Shown here piece after piece: positions 1 to 13,600 of a stretch of 64,000 bases of DNA; the first letter of the stretch is position 1; every line of letters starts with the position of its first letter. The notes under the pieces were generated by a model, which had not been told where the DNA came from, ran no database searches, and worked only from the letters and a program-made list of their open reading frames with translations. Position numbers and translations under genes: made by a program. Where the stretch lies: assembly GCA_021464245.1 (NCBI GenBank), contig JADCRB010000018.1, forward strand, positions 3,706,015 to 3,770,014. Direction: 5' to 3'. Source of the stretch: Carallia brachiata (taxonomy: Eukaryota > Streptophyta > Magnoliopsida > Malpighiales > Rhizophoraceae).

Positions 1-2800
1 CCTCTTTTCCCTTTTTTTTTTTTTCATCAAGGAAATGAAAAAGTAAATGATTTTCCTATAGTCTCATTAAAACAAATTGTACTAAGCATATCATATAGTA
101 AATTTGACTATTATATCAAATTTATAAAAAAGTAAATTTTACATTGCCGAAGAGATCATCAGCCTCTTTTTCATTTTTTATCCCAAATCTTTGACTTACT
201 AGACCGTGTGGTTTCATTGTTACAAATTTCTTTTTTTTTCGTTTTGTAAAATTTTATTATTATTATTTTTAAAGAAAAAGGATACTCACAAATATATTAG
301 TTATAATACCTATAAACCGAGACTAATTTTTGGATTGTTGATTTCCTTATTTATCTTCCCTCATTGGGAGGATTAAATACTTAAGTATTGTTAAAGCTGA
401 ATATGTTTTTTTCATACTTGATTTCAGTGTTAATGACTCTAAAATTTAATACTGTGCTTTTTTTTATAAATCTTTATTTATTTGGAATGGCGACATTAGA
501 AGAACTTAAACTTGGGTCAATGCAGAGAAAAACAAATTAAATTACCACAAAATTACGACATGGAATGATAGAAATTTATTATTTGAAAGAGAGACGTTGT
601 GACGTAACACCTAAAGGTACATATCACTTAACACTTTGGGATAACATTTTTTTATAATTGAGTTTTAAATTTTTAAAATTTTTAATTATATTTTATATTT
701 TTAAATCTTTACAATTTAATCTTTTTTTTAATAAATAGTCGAATAAATCGTTTAAAATATAATTTGATCAAATAGAATTAAACAGAGTTGGATTGTACAA
801 CAATTCATAGTCTTCACAAATCTTTATTCATAGTTTTGTGGGTATCCAGTTTTCCACTGGATATGCTATGATTAAAAGTAATTACTACCCAAAAATTTCT
901 CATAAACAAAAGCCACTTCCATCTCAGAATAATTCTCACTTCTAGGACATGTTTTTGTCAGGTTGTTACTTATCATAACAATGTTACTAATAAAAAAAAA
1001 AAATGTTACTAATCAAGCCCACTCACCTCGTTGTCCCATCTTATACAACAGCTATTACATAGAAACAATATTTGAGGATTTAAAAAAACATAACTAATGC
1101 GTGGAGAAAAACATAAGCAAACAAGCAGTTCATTCGTTTAACAATTTTTCAAAAATTTTTTTTAAATTCAATTACTTAATAATTTATTTCACTTTAATTT
1201 TATTTAAAAAAATTTCACTTAATATTTTAAAAAAATAATAAAAAAAAAATTCCCATGATATCGAAGTGAAATGTAGAAGTCGATGGAAGTAAACACGTAA
1301 CCACAACTTGACACAACCGCGCTTCTTTTTCTGACATAAGACACAGACACGCCAACGAATAAATTCTTATAAAATTAAAATATGAGTACCAAGTGGACAT
1401 GAAAATAATATATAAATAATAAACTTAACATTTTTCTTACTTATAACTTAGAAAATATATTATATTATTTTTTATTCTAATTGACAAAAATGGTTTTTTG
1501 GTACATGACAAAAACGTTTTCTTTGTCGGTTAAGATATTAATTGAATTATAAATAAGATAACAAAGTAATTTTTTTTTTCTCATGAATCTCATACTTACT
1601 TTTTTCAAGAATAAAACTTAATACTTTAAATATAAAAATTTTAAAGTTTAATTATTAGAGTATCTCTATAATTGAAAAATTTTAAAAACATGTCATATGG
1701 ACATATAACGTCATATCTAATAGATAACAGATAAAATTATCCAATTAGTAGAATAGAATATTTTTATTAATTTTTATTTTATAAAATTAATGAGTTGAGC
1801 TAAATTTAAGCATCTTGAAACCCGCTCGGAATAAATTAAAGCCCGGTTCACCTTACCATTTTAGTAAAGAGAAAAAATATTTGACAATCTATCTATTTAT
1901 TTTATTAATTTAATTATTTAACAATTTAAATTATTTTATTATAATTTTAAACTATTTTTTGTTAAATCAAAAATTTTTGACTAGCACTACTTGACTTAAA
2001 ATATCTAATAATAAATAATTATATAATTTCATATAACGAAATTTGATGATTTATTATTTTTTTAATAAATATAATTATTTAATAATTTATATTATATTAT
2101 TATTATTTTGAATTTATTATTTTCAATAGTAAAATAATGTAGCCAAAAACAAGCTAGAATGGCAACGGCTCAGCCCCGGGTGCGATCGCCAAGGATTCAA
2201 TTTTCCGCTTTGTAATTGGGATTCAAATGATATTGAAGTCGAATAATAAAATTAAATTGACAGTTTACGACACACAATGAAGTACATGGTAATCATCTTT
2301 TATTTTTAAACATTCCTTAAACACAAATTTAAAATGCAATCTCACATAATTATTTGACATCACTTATAGTTTTTATTTTTAACATTTAAAATAAAAATGA
2401 CATTAACCATTTTTTTAAATTTTACTAATAACAATCATTTTTATTTTTTTATAATTGCTCATATGTAATATATGTTGACTAATAATTAAAAAATTAAAAA
2501 TTAAAAATATTATAAATTTATCATAAAAATATTACATATTAGTTTTTTTATTTATAATTATAAAAGAATAAAAAATCGCTGTTCTGGAAAAAAAAAACTC
2601 CTCCCCTCCTTAAAATCTTCTATTTTGTCCGAAATTAAGGTTGTAATTTCCAAAGTACTCACGCGCTAACATCCCGTGTCTTACACGAACGAAAATTAAT
2701 GCATTTTATGAAGCAGCTATGACGGTGTTTTATTACTATGATGATTATGTTGTAGATTACAATCGCGTTAAATGAGCGTGGATAGTAAAATATCCTAAAC
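1..2800. other. AT-rich intergenic region, no gene seen
   Basis: This stretch is strongly AT-rich with many poly-A and poly-T runs. I see no open frame with recognisable protein similarity on either strand. A short GC-richer patch near 2160-2215 stands out but has no coding look. The last few hundred bases probably hold the promoter of the DUF2921 gene that follows. Confidence 0.6.
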
Positions 2801-2870
2801 CATCTTGAAGACAACATTCAAGTTTCTCCGTTGACTGTTGCACCCAAGCCACAACTTCTCGTCAACTACA

Positions 2871-2896
2871 CTCTCTCTCTCTCTCTCTCTCTCTCT
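2871..2896. repeat. (CT)13 microsatellite in leader of DUF2921 gene
   Basis: A perfect CT dinucleotide run. It lies about 130 bases upstream of the inferred 5' UTR splice donor at 3026. CT-rich tracts near transcription starts are common in plant genes (established knowledge), so it probably marks the core promoter or 5' leader. That role is inferred. Confidence 0.8.
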
Positions 2897-3025
2897 GTAC
2901 AAAGATCCAATTTTTTTTCTTTAATTTTTCGGTTTTTGTAGAAATATCCAATCTTTGGTCAGTTGGGAGTGTTCTGCTCTGATATCTTTGGCCAGAAGCA
3001 ACAGCAAAGGGCAATCCACATTCTG

Positions 3026-3263
3026 GTAAGTTTTTCCTTCATGTTCTTAGTTTGATTTAATGAGAAACACCTGTGCCACTTGCCCGCCAAGTTGTGAGCT
3101 TGATTTGATCTTATTGAACCCATTGGTTTGAATGTTTCAATCAACGCATCTGCCCCAAGATTTTTAATCCTTCTCCTTGGTGGGTCAGGGCCAAATGGTT
3201 CAATTTTGATTTATCATCTTGTGTTTGAGCTACTGGATGTTGAAGTTTGGTGTTTTTTGGCAG
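3026..3263 (+). other. Probable 5' UTR intron of DUF2921 gene
   Basis: A good donor (ctg|gtaagttt at 3026) and an acceptor after a T-rich tract (tttttggcag ending 3263) bracket 238 bases upstream of the chosen start codon at 3321. Leader introns are frequent in plant housekeeping genes. The frame is open upstream of 3321 back to 3219, but those extra residues lie across this intron and look non-coding. RNA reads would settle it. Confidence 0.5.
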
Positions 3264-3320
3264 GTGGGTAGTGGGGATATCTTGATACTAATCACTGGAT
3301 TGTTCTTGGAATTTGTGATA

Positions 3321-6300
3321 ATGAAGAGTGTATCTATTGCTGTTCTTGTTTGGGGCTTTTGTGGGTCACTGCTATTTGGTGGTGCTGTTTCATATATGCC
3401 AGATTCATTCAGTTTTAGGGCTACACATGCATCTTCTGGCACTTATAGTTATGATAGAATTGATGAAGTTAAGAAGCATTGTGCTTCTGTGATATCTTCT
3501 GCTACTGAGTTGAACCCCGACAACAATAGAATGTATAGCATCAAGGAGGACCTCAATTTTGTCAATGGGGATTGGAGACAGGATCCTGGTAAAGCCCCTA
3601 TATTGCCTTACCTTCGTAGAGAGAATGAGAGTAGCAATCAACTAGATCCCTCAACTCCGCTGAACTTGGCTTCTTTCTGGGTCTCTGATGTTGACCGGGT
3701 TCATCGATCTAAGAAATCAGTTGCTCTTAATGGGCTATTGGTTATGGGAATTACATTAAGTTCATTTGGCGAAAGAATATATGATGGTAGTCCACAATTT
3801 CAGATGTGGCCCGGTCATGTCCAGCTTTCTATCTTGTTCGAAGGAATATATACTGAGTCTAAGAAGAATGGTGGTGAAAGAGTCATGTGTTTGTTGGGGA
3901 GTGCAATGTTACCTTCTCGAGAGTCTGATTTGGTGATCCATGGGAGTGGTCGAAAGGTTCTGGTTCAAATTATAACCTGCAGCCACCTCTATTGCAAGAC
4001 GATCAGATTCTGCTTGTCCTTCGTTATCCAATGAGTTTCTCATTGACTAATAGGTTGATCCGAGGGGAGCTGAGAAGTTTAAACCCAAAATCCAACCCCA
4101 AGTACTTTGATGGAGTCTACATTATATCTCAATTGGGAAAGTCTGTGAACTATGAGTTCGGCTCTGAAAGGTTTGTTTCAAAAGCATGCGATCCTTACCC
4201 ATACCACGATAGCCTTGTGAACAGTGGAATTGATATTTACAGAGGACAGGGATTTTGTGAGATTCTGCAGGAAATATCTGGAGAAGGAGCTGGACCCTTT
4301 AACATTGTGCCAAATTGGAGATGCAATGGCACAAATGATTTTTGCAGTAAGATGGGTCCATTTTCATCAGATGAAGAGATAAAGGCAACTAATGGGAGCT
4401 TTAAAGGTGTAAAACTCTTAATGCAGAATGTTAAATGTGAACAATTACCTGCACGAGGAAATGATAGTTCCTTAAAGGTTGCTGCTGTCTTAAGGGTTGT
4501 TCCTCCAGGGGAAAATCCGTATACTGTGGCTATGAGATCTGGGCTGAACAACAGGACTGTTGTTGCCGAGGGAATCTGGAAATCTTCCAGTGGGCAGCTT
4601 TGCATGATTGGTTGCCACGGAATGGTTGATACAGAAGGAAATGGCTGTGACTCTAGAGTCTGTTTGTACATTCCTATGTCATTTTCCATAAGCCAAAGAA
4701 GCATACTTTTGGGGAGCCTTACCAGCACTGATAAAAATAATGCCTCATATTTTCCTTTATTGTTTGAAAAATAGTAGAGCCCACAGAGTTGTGGAATTAT
4801 TTTAGAACCTCCCGTCCATATTACCGGTACTAAAACAGAAAAGGCTGGCACTATTTTGGAAAACAATGAGCCGTTCAGTTTTAGGACTGTCATCAAAAAG
4901 TCATTGCTGAAGTACCCCAAATTGGATGAGTCTGAAGCATTAACAACTGGCCTCTCTCTTCTGGCAGAGGATCTGACCCTCCAGATCCCTGCATTTCCTG
5001 ATCCTTTTCCTAGTTCGCAGACCAGAGGGCTTACTTTTCAGATGACCATCCTTTCTGTTGGTCCTTTGTTTGGGAGATACTGGTCTTTGAACAACACTTC
5101 CTCCACAGATGAGGAGATACCTGCCCTGAATAAAGCTGAGCTCACCGAAAAACAACTCCTCGTGAATGTATCAGCTCAAATCACACTTGATACAGAAGCT
5201 TATGGCAACTTTTCTATGCTTTTTCTGGAGGGCCTCTATGATCCTCACGTTGGGAAGATGTATCTGGTTGGTTGCAGAGATGTCCGTGCTTCGTGGAATA
5301 TTCTATTTGAGAGTGGGGATCTTGAAGCGGGTTTGGATTGTTTCATTGAGGTTATTGTGTCTTATCCACCAACTACAGCTCAGTGGCTAGTCAATCCAAC
5401 GGCTAGCATTTCTATATCTAGCCAACGCAATGATGATGATCCCTCCGTTTTAGTAATGTTAAGCTTCAGACTCTTCCAATTTTGTATAGAAGACAGCGGG
5501 AAGACATTCTTTCTCAGAGGGGGATTGAGGGGTTCCTCCGGATTTTGACACTCTCGTTTGCAATTGCATGCATTTCAAGCCAGCTGTTCTACATCCAGCA
5601 TGATGTGGATTCTGTTCCTTTCATGTCTCTTGTTATGTTAGGCGTGCAAGCTCTTGGGTATAGTCTTCCACTCATCACAGGTGCAGAAGCCCTCTTCAAA
5701 AGGATGTCCTCTGAGCCTTCTGAGATGTCCTCATATCACCTTCAGAAGAACCAGTGGTTCCTAGTGATCGACTACACGGTGAAGCTTCTTGTCCTGGTTT
5801 CATTTCTACTAACTCTACGGCTTTGTCAAAAGGTATGGAAATCTCGTATCAGATTGCTCACAAGAAGCCCTCGTGAACCACATCGTGTCCCAAGTGATAA
5901 ATGGGTATTTCTTTTCACACTGATCATACATGTGATTGGGTATGTAATCATTCTGATCATTCACAGCATACAAACTAGCCAAAAACCTCTCCAGTCAGAG
6001 AGATACATTGATTCTGTTGGAAATGCTCACACACTACGAGAATGGGAAACTGAACTAGAGGAGTATGTGGGTCTTGTTCAGGACTTTTTCTTGCTTCCAC
6101 AAGTTATTGGTAATCTTATATGGCAGATCGATTGCAAGCCTCTAGGCAAACTGTATTTCATTGGGATCACTGGTGTCAGACTTCTGCCTCACATCTATGA
6201 TTACTTGAGAGCTCCGGTTCGCAATCCTTACTTCAGCAATGACTATGAGCTTGTAAACCCAAACACTGATTTTTACTCTAAGTTCGGGGATATTGCCATA

Positions 6301-6516
6301 CCTGTCACTGCAGTTTTTCTTGCGGCTGCAGTCTATGTTCAGCAGAGGTGGAATTATGACAAACTTAGCCAAACTCTTACACTGGGCCGCCACAGGTTAC
6401 TTCCTGTTGGGTCCAGAATGTACGAACGATTGCCTTCCAAGTCACCTGAAGCGGAGCTTGCTTCTGGTATCAATGGCAGCAACGTAACTGACACCGACCA
6501 TGGCAATGGAGAGTAA
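3321..6516 (+). CDS. DUF2921 multi-pass membrane protein, frame interrupted four times
   Basis: Large plant DUF2921 protein, about 1,066 residues if the frame breaks are bridged, close to the family's usual size. The start at 3321 gives a hydrophobic signal-like N-terminus (MKSVSIAVLVWGFCGSLLFG). A long luminal-type region follows, with repeated GxYD/G-C motifs such as MYLVGCRDV and LCMIGCHG. At least seven C-terminal membrane segments follow, from about 5540 to 6350. The coding part has no intron. Similarity switches frame near 3930, 4771, 4830 and 5450. Each switch fits loss of one or two bases, and similarity resumes at once on the other side, so the gene is either very recently broken or the consensus has errors. 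The family's role is poorly known. The membrane part distantly recalls Tul1/FLY1-type E3 ligase membrane domains, but I see no RING domain (inference). Confidence 0.8.
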
Positions 6517-9500
6517 TCAGTTAACAAAGCCTGTCATTAGCAAAAGGGATCAGACGTATATGGGCTTCATTGAGCGCAGATGATTATTCCTTTCCCAGGG
6601 TTGGTTAATTGTCAATGTATAAGATGTCGGACTTTAATATCTTCTTTTAAGTTTTCCTCTTTTTCTTAGTAATTGCTTGCCAACTTGCTTAGAGAGCTCA
6701 TAATTCTGTCTTCTAAACTCTATCAAGATATAAATTTATTGTTTGATACAAAGATTATGGTTAAAATGTAGGCATCAGCGATAGGAATCTAAGATCTGTA
6801 AGTAGTATAAGATTTTTTTTTTTCATATATGGTTTTTTTGTAGCAATATGGATATGTTTAGGCATAGGTTAATTTAGTGGTTAGGCAAGGATGGTCAACC
6901 TACAACATGTGTTACGGGAGAGAAATTCTTATGCTGATTTCCTCGCAAAAAAGGGTGCTACCTCTACTGCTAATTAGGTTCACTTAGAGCATGCTTCTCT
7001 GAACTTTACGTGCTTCTTAGATGGTGACAGACATGGTTCCATTTTCATTAGATGCTAATTTGTTTTCTTAATTTACTGTGCTAATTTTTTGATGTACCCA
7101 AAAAAATTTCCATAGTTTTGCAAGTTAGTTTTGCACAGCATACTAGAATTATCGGACTTGGAAATTTAGTGAGATCGAAATTTACAATAAATTTTTTTTT
7201 AACATAAAATTCGCTTATAAGAGTTCAAATATGAGACTATGAGCTTAACCACAATAATTTTTTTACAATTTGGTGTTAATTTCATACCCTAAGTAGCATA
7301 TAGATAAAGTAATATTTGAGATTATATAAGAATGAATGTTGAATCACTAACAAAATAAAATAAATTTTTTGCGTAAAAGTATCTTCATGGATTTTTGATT
7401 AGCAGAAACTAATAATTTCGTTCAAAATGACAAAAAATTTCAGGGTTATTATTGGTGCAAATAATGACCCATAATCCATGCGTGACACAACTAACAGATC
7501 TTTCAATAGTAAGCCATGCAAATAAAATCAAAGGAAACGTAAAAGAAAAAAAGAAATAACTCGTCAAAATTAACTTAACTGGTAAGACCTTTGTCTTTTA
7601 TTTGAAAGGTTTAAGGTTTGAATTTTACAAACAATCCTATAATTTTTCTGACTCTAGATTACTTCCACTCATCTAAAATTTTTTAGATAAAAGAGGAAAT
7701 AAAAGAAATAAAATTTGTTGTCGGCATTAAGATTTTCAAGTAGTAAAAGGAAAGAACTCCGCAAACTTCATGCTTTTTTTTTTTTTGTTAATTGATTGTT
7801 GATTCGTTCTCAAAATTTTCAGTCTTATATCATGAATGAATTAGGGCTCAATAGTTGGTTCATTGTATCTACTTGGTTTCCATCATCCAACTTCTTAAAT
7901 CTTTGTAACCAATTGCACAAAATGGGGACCTTAGAAAATGAAGGGTGGCAGAACAAGCGTTTGCCTAACACCGAGGGCTTAGCTTAGGTGAGGACGAATG
8001 GATGAGGCTCAAGTTCTGGCCTGAGGGATCAATAATTTTTTTTCCTAAATATTCAAGTCATGGCCAAAAGTACCTTGAACCGGTTAGAAAAGCCAAAAAA
8101 TAAAAAAAATAAAAAATAAAAAAAGAACTCGATTTAACAAGTTAAGAATTCGTCAAACGGTACAAGCCTCAAAATTAAATTAACATAAAATGCTTACCAT
8201 CACACTTAAAATTTAAATTTTTAGTTAAAATTGGACTTTGTTTTTTTAATTCTTAGAGCCAATTTTAGTATTAAGAGACTACATTCGCTATATGCACTAT
8301 AAGTCAGTTTTTTAAACCTAGAGAATCTAAAGGAAACGCTAACTATCTAGTCAACTGTGGTTTCTGTTAGATTGGATGGATTGTCTCAAGAATTTTAGAA
8401 GCAATGAAAATTAACTTATGCCTCAAATTAGAAAAATTAAAAAGAAGAAGGCACCCCTTTCTTGAGTAAAGTTGAAGACACCTCCGCCAGTAAGAGTTTC
8501 GACATCAAATGGAAGATGGAAGGTTCAAATCTAGAGGACGGTAAGAGTAATCTAAAAAAAAAGATAATTATTCCCTGTAATATAGCTCCTCATGGACCAA
8601 CCAAAAAAAAGAAAAAAAATGCTTAATTAATGGCTGATAACATTCGCTGCAATCCATTATTGTGTTCAAAATTCAAATTTTCCGGTGCCAATAACTCTGA
8701 TATGGCCCAGGAGGCCGGCCGAACGTTAGGCAATAATGGGAATGAAAGTTAAAGTTGTGTATAATGCTACCCAATAGATGCATCTTGTCTCTTCTGCATT
8801 CTTAGGTCAGCTTTAAAGAGGTAGTTCTCTAATTTTTGTGAAGTTCTTAGTTTGGATGAGGTGATATATACCTTTTAATTAGACCAACAAGTTGAATTAA
8901 CAAGCATGTGAAGGTTAGCTTCTATTATCACTTGAACAATACCCATATTAAGTGGGAATTGTAGGGAGGCTTGCCCTTTTTCAATATCTTTAAATCCATT
9001 TGCGTTGTCCATAAACTTACAATTCCTTCCCTACTAACTGCTGACAGATTAATTACTAACCATTTCAACATTTAAAAAATAAAAAAATATCAGGCATGTG
9101 AAGGTTTGCTTCTATATTCACATGAGCCAATACCCTCCTAAAAAATGCAAGGTTCAATTGTTAATTAGTCAAAGTTTTATGTACAATTTCCGTAATTCTT
9201 CACCTCTTTAATTGTCGAGCCAATTCTCTAATCTCTCACAGTTTAGAATACCCATTATCAAGTGAAAAAAAAAAAAAAAAGACAAATGGATTGAATTCTC
9301 AATGCAGGGGTTTGAATTTTCTTGTTTCAAAATATACCAAGTGCAAAGTAACCATGGATAATTGAGCAAAATTATGTAATACTCCGTCTACCCTTAGCTA
9401 CAATTAGACTTGGGTAAGACACAAGCCAAACTTTTTCATATTTTCTATCTCAAAAGTCATGATCTAGATAGACAAACTATTAACTTTAAGGCTTGTTTGA

Positions 9501-10640
9501 GAGGAGGGAAAAGGGGGAAGAATGGGAAAATTGAGGGAAAAAGGGCTTTTTTTTTTATATACGTTTTATGGGTTGGGAGTAAAGAAGAAAATTTCAAAAT
9601 TTTTTTTCTCGACCCACCAAATTCATTCCTCTAAAATTTGAGAGAGAAATCGTTGACTTTTCTACTTGATCTATAAATGACTTATTTATTCACATTAATT
9701 CATTTTACTGATGCTCATCAAGTTTATGATAAAGACAAAATTAATATCAATTTTCTCCTCATACTTTCCACAATTTCTAAATAAAAAAATTTTAGTTTTT
9801 CTTATTCATATTACCAAACACAAAGACAATGAAAAATCAGTTCCCCTCTCACTTTTTATTCCTCTCATTTTTTTACCCCTCAATTAATCCTTTCTCCTAC
9901 TTTTTTATTAAAGCATAACTCAAAGATTGTTCTTACTCTAATGTGGTTCGATTACAGTACCGCATCTATTACAACCATTCATATTAATGAAGGACCTAAT
10001 ATAGTATTTAGGAATTACAAAATTCATATTCAAAATAGTTTCGTATAGGAAAAATCGCTGCCTTTGATAATAAAAGGTGGTCTCAATACTAACGACTTTC
10101 ATATTGTGAGGTTTAGGAAACAGTTGTATCACGTAACCTTGCTTTTGTTCTCATAAAAAACCTGTTTTTGTGATCAGTTCGTGCGAGTACATGATACAAT
10201 GGAATAACCTTACCACTGTATTAGTTCTGTCCTTCATCTGCCTTTCATAGTAAAGAAAACAATTTTTTAAGAGCACCAATAAATATCTCAATTTTTGGTA
10301 TATTAAATAATGTGTTGAATGTAACCAGAATAATAATTTTTATAATAAAATTAATAAATTTTAAAATAGAAATTAAAATTATTACTTTTTTTTAGTAAAA
10401 TAGTTATTATTTTTATTATACAATTATTAATTGTGTTTTATTTAAAACACTAATTGAGACACAAAAATTTATGCACAAACACTTTCTCATTTTTTAAAAA
10501 GGTGAGAGACTAACAATTTTTGAAAAAAATCACGTTAGTTACTCGAGAATTAACTCCAAAAATATTTTATTCTACTGAGTAAATCCTACCAAACATCAGC
10601 TTTTTTTGACACACAATATATATATATACACACACTGTAT
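6517..10640. other. Intergenic region between DUF2921 gene and ABCG pseudogene
   Basis: AT-rich, with no intact gene seen on either strand. It contains a LINE RNase H remnant (6879-7075, listed separately) and a possible SINE-like patch near 7560-7690. That patch has tRNA-promoter-like A-box and B-box segments (ttaactggtaagac and aggtttgaatt). The rest is scattered homopolymers and low-complexity DNA. Confidence 0.5.
6879..7110 (+). mobile_element. LINE (non-LTR retrotransposon) 3' remnant, RNase H tail
   Basis: The + strand from about 6891 reads VNLQHVLRERNSYADFLAKK. This matches the conserved end of the RNase H-like domain at the C-terminus of many plant LINE polyproteins (hV.RE.N..AD.LAk pattern). 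The frame soon meets a stop. After it comes a T-rich tail and a gatgtacccaaaaaa segment of the kind found at plant LINE 3' ends. This is a 5'-truncated, dead copy. The boundaries are approximate. Confidence 0.5.
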
Positions 10641-10650
10641 TGCTATCCCT

Positions 10651-10660
10651 ATATATATAA
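10651..10660 (+). promoter_or_regulatory. TATA box candidate of the ABCG pseudogene
   Basis: An atatatataa run lies 91 bases upstream of the chosen ATG at 10751, a normal distance for a plant TATA box plus short leader. TA repeats also occur just upstream (10617-10627), so the exact element is uncertain. Confidence 0.35.
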
Positions 10661-13600
10661 ACTCTCATTACTCATTCATTTTTTTCAATCTCTTCTTTGA
10701 ACCTTACAAGCTGCTACATTGAAGAAGTAGTTTTTTTGTCACGGATACTAATGACCTTTATCGAGCAAACAACAGTGTTGGTGTGCAGAAACAATGGTAT
10801 AGAAAGCTTTTCAAGATCTTGTGGAGGACAAGAAGAGGAAGATGATGAAGAGGCACTGAAATGGGCTGCATTGCAGAGGTTGCCTACCTATGATAGTTTG
10901 CGGAAAGGTTTATCGACTTCCTCAACAGGTGAAGCCAATGAAGTTGATGTACATAATCTTGGGTTGCAAGAAAGAAAGGCTTTGCTTGACAGGTTGGTAA
11001 AAGTGGCTGCAGAGGATTATGAGAAGCTCTTGTTAAAGATCAAACAGCGGATTGACAGGTAAGATTGCTCGATTCTTTTGGCCGTGTTTCTGGATTATGT
11101 TTGGTTCCTGAGAGAAAGAAAAAAAAAAAAAAAAAGAGAATTTAAACTAATAGAGTTACGATTTTGAATGTTCGAGGGATATCTCAATAGTTAAGAACAT
11201 GAACTTCCAGTTTTCAATTCCGAATTTATGAAGTGAAAGAAGAGAGGGGTTGTGAAGGAGCGTTTCTTGACTAACTTGTGATCCAATAGACTTGGATCCC
11301 CATAATTTAATATAATGTGATCTGTTACCTGTGTTGTGGGTACTTTTCTTTGCTCACAATCAAGGGAAAATAAAGACTGCGATCACATGACATGCAATTT
11401 TGAGTCATTAGATATGAGCAAGTTAAAATTCACTGCCAACCAAACTAAAAAATTATCTTCTGTTTCTTCAAGTTGTGTGTTGCTGTGGCCTTTTCACTAA
11501 TAAATGTTTATTTTGCTGGGATGTGTAGAGTTGGAATTGACATTCCTACAACAGAAGTTAGATTTGAGCATCCACATGTTGAAACAGAAGCCTATGTAGG
11601 AAGCAGAACTTTGCCTACTTTCTCTAACTATTCTGTTGACATACTAGAGGTAACAACATGCACATAGAGACTACCAGCCTATATTGTAACAAATTAGCTT
11701 CCTTCTTCAATTTCTATACATTTGATGAACATTGCTGGTTTTGTATGTGATTCATTTTATGAAGGGGTCTCTTGAATTATCTCCATATTATTACAAGCAG
11801 AAAGAAATGCCTGAACATCCTTAAAGATGTCAACGGTATCATCAAGCCATCTAGGTTAGAATATCATCAACTGAATTTTATTTTTTTAATCCGATTGAAC
11901 CAAACTTGCAAACATTAGTTTCTAGTTCTTATTGTGCTTTTGCAATTTGATGCCCTTGACAGAATGACATTACTTTTAGGTCCCCCAAGTTTAGGAAAGA
12001 CAAACCTTTTGCTGGCTCTGTCTGGAAGGCTTGATGCTGCTCTTAAGGTGCTAATGCATACTTATTAATGTCCTTTTTCCATTCAGATTCTCAAACTTAT
12101 ATTTCTGGTGCAATTGAGATTATTGGAAAGGCAACTCATAATGGTCATGGCGTGAATGAGTTTGTACCCCAAAGAACTGTTGCACATATCAGTCAACATG
12201 ATTCCCACATGGCAGAAATGACCGTAAGGGAAACTTTGGCCTTTTCTGCAAGATGCCAAGGGACTGGAACCCATTGTAGTAATTTAATCAAATTAGTGCA
12301 TTCTCTTTCTGAATTTAGTCCCTTGATCTTTACATTGCATAAGCATAGCTAGTGACTGACTTGGGAATTTGCAGATATGCTAGCTGAGTTGTTAAGAAGA
12401 GAGAAAGCAGCAAATATTAAGCCTGATCCTGATCTTGATATCTTCATGAACGTGAAAGAAATCTTCAAGGAGCTGTAAATCACAGTGATCACTTATAGTC
12501 ACATCTGTTTCCGAAATTGAGGCCAAATAATCAACGAGCTTTGCTAAAATGTACTCATCAATTTGAAATGGATTTTCTGTTTTATGTGATTTGAACCTTA
12601 ACTTTCCGAAATCTATCATTCCAGAATAAGCTGAATATATACGAATAACATCTTATTTTCTTTGTCATCTATGCTATTACATGCAGGAGCAGCTGAAGGT
12701 CAGAAGTCTAATGTGGACAGTCCGAAAGAAGCCCAGAGTAAAACCCTAAAAAGTATTTATGCATTCCCTTTCTAATATGCATTATGCAGATTTTGGGACT
12801 GGATATCTGTGCAGATACAGTTGTAGGGAATGAAATGCTAAGGAGCATTTCTGGATGACAACGGAAACAAGTTACAATAGGTAGACAGCTATTCTGATCC
12901 ATTTTTGAAACTTTAGATCAATTACTTCGTTTCACATGCATACAAAGTGACTCACAGCTTTGGCATTATTCCACAGGTGGGATGCTGGTTGGACCAGCAA
13001 ATGTGCTATTACGAGATATCTACAAGCTTGGATAGCTCGACAACTTTCCTAATTGTAAACTCACTGAAGAATTATGTTCACATTCTTAAAGGAACTGCCG
13101 TCATCTCTCTGCTCCAGCCAGATCCAGAGACTTATGACCTCTTCGATGACATTATCCTTCTATCAGATGGCCAGATAGTGTATCAAGCCCCCCACGAACA
13201 TGTTCTCGGATTTTTTGAATCCATGGGGTTCAAGAGTCCTGAAAGAATAGCTGTTGCTCACTTCTTGCAAGAAGTAAGCATACAGGCTATAGCTTTTGCC
13301 TATCTGCTGTGTATAATTGGGGGAACGCCAAAAATAAAAAAAAAATCTTTCCTGTAAATTCCCACATTACTCCTCAAAATAAGTGTATCATTGCAGGTGA
13401 CATCTAGGAAAGACCAGGATCAGTATCGGGCTCGCAAGGATGTGCCTCACAGATATTTCACAGTCAAGGAATTTGCTGAGGCATTCCAATTATTTCAACA
13501 AGGAAAGGAACTTAGACAACAGCTTACAATTTCATTTAACAAGGACCATAACCATCCAGCTGCTTTGACAGCTAGAAAGTATGGTGTTAGTAAGAAAGAA

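Noticed and set aside
4237..4920. A 227-codon minus-strand open frame
   Set aside because: It lies opposite the DUF2921 coding sequence and has no protein-like similarity of its own; it is a shadow frame.
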